The notes beneath the pieces were generated by a model. That model did not search any database. It worked only from the letters and a program-made list of their open reading frames with translations, and was not told where the DNA came from. Shown here one piece after another: positions 60,137 through 64,000 of a stretch of DNA of 64,000 nt. The stretch is taken from assembly GCA_903813345.2 (NCBI GenBank), contig CAIIXF020000007.1, forward strand, positions 12,942,714 through 13,006,713. The letters are read 5' to 3'. The first letter of the stretch is position 1. The number at the start of each line of letters is the position of its first letter. The DNA is from Owenia fusiformis (lineage: Eukaryota > Annelida > Polychaeta > Sabellida > Oweniidae). The translations under genes were made by a program, and so were the position numbers.

Positions 60137-61099
60137 TGAATGGGGTGATGCACCTTGAGTCACTTAAATCAAATTTTGATAATATTTCGATATAATTTCA
60201 TGCTAACATAAAGTCAAATGTTTCATGCAAATGAATAACATTATTTATTGAATGGACCTTATGTTACATTAAAATATAATCATATCCTTCAAGAAGGAGA
60301 TGTCAGATGTCCCATACCTAATGTTATGCATACTTAAGTAAAGATTAGTGCCTTACTCTAAGTTACTCACAGCACATATATGCGTCTGACATGGTGACTC
60401 AAGCTTTATTGTATGCCTTGTCTTGGTCACCTTGCTTTCACTCATATTTACTTTACAACTGCTCAAACAAGCTATATATATAATATATATATAAAGACAA
60501 TGGCTATATGTATATAACTTCTATGGGAATTCAAATATATTTTATCATTGTAAATATGGTCATATAATGAATAGTTCATTCATTGTTACAAGTGAAAAAA
60601 TAAAATCTAGGCTTGCATTTAATCTATTTCCAGAATTTGATGACAGATATTCTGAGATACTGGCTGAATTTAGAGATCAGTACAGTATTATGTTCACATT
60701 GTACTCCAGAAAACAATTCACCCGTGATGAGTACATGTTCTCATATAATATTTAAAAGTATTTGTGAGAATGAGAGGAGAGAAAGCCCCAGAGCTTTAGA
60801 GATAACAGACATAATTATGACTCTTGCTTATGGTACCTCCATTTTTCAACTTTCAGTTTCGAAACTTCTAGTTTCATGCATCTTTTTGCGTATAGCAGTC
60901 GTTATAGGCTGTCCTTCGTTAAAAATAATATACGGGAATGAATCTAAGGAAACAAAGAACTCTAGGAACTACCAATTTTTAACAGTGGACGTGTCTTGAG
61001 GAAGAAATCGACTCTGGAGGTAATAATTTGGATGTGAAAATTGCCGGTTCTTGCATTTTAATCACTTCTTTACATATTCTTCAGATTTCTCAGCAACTA

Positions 61100-61360
61100 A
61101 AGTCCATTTCGTCAGTAGAACGGCAAAAATAAGAAATTGGGAGACCATTGTGCAATAATATATGGAAAAGTATATTCATAATGTACATGAATGACATTTG
61201 TATATCTTGGATTGCTTCTAGTTTGGCTTATAAAGTGTGTGGCCTCTTATATTTGGATGTTTCTCTGCCATGTTATTTTCAATAAGATTACCATGGCTGA
61301 AATTCTTCAAATTATTTTTGCCGTTCTACTGACGAAATGAAGCAGTGAAATGGACTCTAG
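61100..61360. mobile_element. Foldback/TIR remnant with TCGTCAGTAGAACGGCAAAA arms
   Basis: AGTCCATTTCGTCAGTAGAA and CGGCAAAAATAA at 61101-61132 are inverted at 61312-61352, followed by a nearby second partial match (GTGAAATGGACT). Confidence 0.75.
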
Positions 61361-61844
61361 TGGATGGACTGCTACCATTTTGGGTAACTTTGCTCTGTAG
61401 TGTTGTTTCAATCAGCATGTCGATTATTGAAAGAATTCCTTATGTTTTTACTGGATATATCTAACAATCATTTTCTACAAATTTCAGGAAGCATCAAAAA
61501 CGACCCCCCTTATACTCTTAATAAGAAGTACACACTCATCGGAGGGCTTGCCCAACCTTCCAGACAAGCCCCTGTGGATAAAATATAAGAAAAAACACCA
61601 ATTCGACCCCTCATTTATGGGGGTAAGTTTTATGTGATACGTCATATCTCGAATCACAATCACATCATCTGATGAACAAATGGTACTGCCTTATCCCGTT
61701 CCCGGACTATGGTCCTGTACTGAGCCCATACATTTGCCTGTACGATTACAACTTGGGAGAATTTTTTACTGATCTTACACTTCAGATACCTACTTCAATA
61801 GATTCCTTGGTAATTTAGCATTCTTTTCGTGTAGTTGAATCCAC

Positions 61845-62082
61845 AATTGTCTGGGTTTATCGGCAGAACGAAGACATTTTCGTTTTTGATCGCAATATTT
61901 GCGTGTAACATTTAACTTATTTCAACCGTCAAATTCCTCCATATTGGTACTTCCGGGCTACATCCGGGACAGCCAAACGGGGGATTCCCCTTTTAAATCC
62001 AACCGCCATTTTGAAAAGTGATGGAATCTCTCTCGATGAAAAAGAGAAAATGTTCCCGTTCTGCCGATATACCCAGACAATC
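61845..62082. mobile_element. Inverted-repeat element, arms ~38 bp
   Basis: ATTGTCTGGGTTTATCGGCA and GAACGAAGACATTTTC are inverted at 62046-62082 with three or four mismatches. The span contains a 69-codon minus ORF (MAVGFKRG...) that I cannot link to any gene. Confidence 0.65.
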
Positions 62083-62149
62083 GGCGGTTCCAATATATTA
62101 GAAGTTACATCTTGAGTTCTATAATCACGGGATGTCATCGCCTGATTTG

Positions 62150-62550
62150 GTCAATGTTAGGGAGCAGGTCGTTTTTACAATAAATTTCAATATTTTCACA
62201 CAAAATATTTTTTTACTGAAAAACTGCTCATTCGCAGAGAAAATGTACTAGCACATGCAATGACAATGTCAATCACGCTTCTGTACGAAATTCGGCGGAA
62301 GTCTTTTATAATCTAATACGAAGTTACTAAAAAAGGCGCGAACGCCCTACACTCAAAATGATCGTTTTTCCATTATAACTTTTTAACGTAATTTAACGAA
62401 GGCTTCTAATTATTATCCAAGATAGTCTAAATACCGATTAAAATATTTCTTACTTCAAACAGATACGCCGTCTTTTATTCAATTTTTTAAAAAATAATAA
62501 AAAATAACTCTTGTCAATGTTAGGGAGCAGTCAATGTTAGGGAGCAAAAT
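62150..62550. repeat. Three copies of GTCAATGTTAGGGAGCAG
   Basis: One at ~62151-62167 and two in direct tandem at ~62513-62547. They are separated by unrelated AT-rich sequence. Confidence 0.6.
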
Positions 62551-62968
62551 GATTTTATCAGAATATTAAAAATGTAGCAAATGGCCATTTAAAATATGTA
62601 TGGCATTTATAAACTAAACAATATTGTTTGAATGATTATTTTAAACCCCTTGCCTTAACAAAATTTAACAAAATCGATAAAAAAAATTGTTTTGCATTTT
62701 TTTCAAACATGTAAGATAGCGTAATAAATGCGCAGCTGCAGTTGCTAGCTAGCTCATGATCTAGTAGCATGAAATGTAATGTTTTGTTATTTTAAAAATT
62801 ATGTCTCCCCTGAACTGTAAATTTCAAAAATATTCTCAATAATTCCATGATAATTCATTCATATAATTACTGTAGTACATTGGAAAGTGAAATAAGTAGC
62901 TTGCACGGTGGATATGGATGACGCAGTCCAGCCACGTACTGTATGTGTAATCCCAGGTTAATATATAG

Positions 62969-63720
62969 GGTGTCCCCAAGTCTGCAAGTGAGCCGCTTTT
63001 TGACAATTAAATTCATTCAAAACTTAAATAAAGTAGCCTTAAGCCCAGTATACACCAATGGGGCAAAATCCCACTTGCCCATCGAGTCCGATCTTGCCCT
63101 ATCGAATCCGAACTTGCCCCAATGAGTCCAACGGAGTCCCATGGTTGATGACTTTGCCCCATCAAGTCCCAACGTGCCCCATCGAGCCCCATGGAGTCCC
63201 ATCAAATCCCACCTTGCCCCATTGGTGTATGTTGGGCTTCACATAACATGTGACCTGATCGGAAATCCCACGATGCCCCATGGAAAGAATGAACATGTTC
63301 ATTCTCGATGGGGCAAGATGGGACTCCGTGGGATTTTGCCCCATCCTGCCCCATCGAATCCCATCGAGTCCAACGTGGGACCTCATGGGACTCGATGGGG
63401 CAAGATTATATGCAAGTTGGGGCAAAATCCGACGGAGTCCCATTGATTCCCACGGACTTCATGGGGCAAAATCCCAAAAGGTCCCACTAGGTCCCACGCC
63501 ATGTTAAGTCTATGGAGGTCCCAACTTGTCCCATTGGTATATACCGGGCTTTAGAGTATCATTAGCAAGTGGTACACATATAACAGAGATCGGTTATATA
63601 CTGCATTGTCTGAGTATTGACAAATTGAAGTATACGTGTAAAAATCTACTATCATACATGTAACTGCGCAATGAGCCCTTCATAGCGTTTGTGCCAGCTA
63701 TCAGGTGATACCCGGTCGTA
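62969..63720. mobile_element. Second copy of the 58.9 kb TIR element, interrupted by an insertion
   Basis: The left end GGTGTCCCCAAG...GCTTTTTGACAA at 62969 and the parts after 63551 (GTATCATTAGCAAG, ATTGACAAATT, CTTCATAGCGTTTGTG) align with 58884-59110. The two halves are separated by the 509-bp insertion at 63042-63550. Confidence 0.7.
63042..63550. mobile_element. Composite insertion iterating GGGACTCGATGGGGCA words, TIR AGCCC(A/G)GTATA(C/T)ACCAATGGG
   Basis: The left TIR starts at 63042, its inverse ends at 63550, and a second right end (CCATTGGTGTATGTTGGGCT) lies inside at 63239. The whole body is variants of CCCATCGAGTCCC and TTGCCCCATCG, alternating in orientation. TTA flanks both sides (63039-63041, 63551-63553), and the uninterrupted homologue at ~58.97 kb has TCA at that spot. 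The overlapping ORFs here are translations of the repeat, not genes. Confidence 0.75.
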
Positions 63721-64000
63721 AAGATAAGTGCGAGACTAACTCTCTTACTAGTAATACTAGGAAAATATCAAATCATAGAACTGAAGGATGTCGGAGATTT
63801 CTCAAGCCTATATATCAGTTCAGATAATTTATCATCCACAATTTAGGATTGTGAACTGATGACATCATCAAAAAGTGTATATAACGATACATCCATTCAT
63901 TTACAGTTAGAGGTCAACGAATAAAGAAGGAATGGTTCGCATCTAAATATTTCTAAAACGAACGTAAACAGGATTTAGCTGAAAATAAAAAATGCAAAAT

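Noticed and set aside
60567-60999. ORFs of 62 and 128 codons at 60.57-61.0 kb
   Set aside because: Overlapping frames, no domain, no splice signals of note. Treated as chance.
61929-62138. Possible first coding exon of the TRBP-like gene (MAVGFKRG...)
   Set aside because: It falls in an inverted-repeat element, lacks a clear donor in the right phase, and has no similarity to TRBP/PACT N-termini.
63058-63507. Several overlapping ORFs of 60-100 codons on both strands
   Set aside because: They are translations of the CCCATCGAGTCC word array; frames stay open because the word has few stops. Not coding.

Overview
The window is animal nuclear DNA. Genes are split by spliceosomal introns with GT/AG borders, intergenic and intronic DNA is AT-rich, and transposon remnants are dense. 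The gene set (RIF1, a VWA7-like protein, an alpha-1,3-fucosyltransferase, a three-dsRBD TRBP/PACT protein, a dcd1/acid-ceramidase-like hydrolase) points to a bilaterian. The repeats point to a marine invertebrate, possibly a mollusc or other lophotrochozoan, or a hemichordate: pearl/Helentron-like elements with tandem cores and ACGG microsatellites, and many foldback MITEs. I cannot name the species. Many single-frame ORFs here are only pieces of genes, so I rebuilt genes exon by exon, checking splice sites and reading phase.

Layout. (1) 1-10.7 kb, minus: the N-terminal HEAT-repeat part of RIF1, 18 coding exons in phase, running off the left edge. (2) 11.1-17.65 kb, plus: complete 13-exon acid-ceramidase-like (dcd1A/dcd1B type) Ntn hydrolase of about 438 aa, divergent from RIF1. 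(3) 18.7-34.7 kb, minus: VWA7-like cell-surface protein, 14 shared exons followed by three tandem, homologous, phase-compatible terminal exons. Each of these has its own extracellular module, membrane segment, tail and stop. (4) 30.9-32.3 kb, plus: a complete two-exon alpha-1,3-fucosyltransferase nested inside VWA7-like intron 3. (5) 37.5-41.4 kb, plus: secreted SH3b-like plus GHL10 (DUF187) glycosyl-hydrolase-like protein, 7 exons. (6) 41.8-43.6 kb, minus: small mucin-like single-pass membrane protein, 4 exons. (7) 48.3-58.6 kb, minus: TARBP2/PRKRA-type dsRNA-binding protein with an alternative terminal exon that would replace dsRBD3 by a basic and Q/N/Y-rich tail. (8) 58.7-64 kb: no convincing gene, nested mobile elements.

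The repeat landscape is the less ordinary half. One family with a terminal hairpin and ACCTT/AGGTC-rich core arrays has five copies, two of them long. Four CpG-rich insertions bounded by terminal inverted repeats have bodies that iterate one short word specific to that element. One of these has an empty-site homologue in the same window. Three composite elements share the pattern left end - right end - right end. Two genes carry tandem arrays grown from the start of an exon together with its splice acceptor.

The genes do not form an operon or an obvious pathway. Several encode secretory-pathway or cell-surface products (VWA7-like, fucosyltransferase, mucin-like protein, GHL10, dcd1-like), while RIF1 and the dsRNA-binding protein are intracellular.
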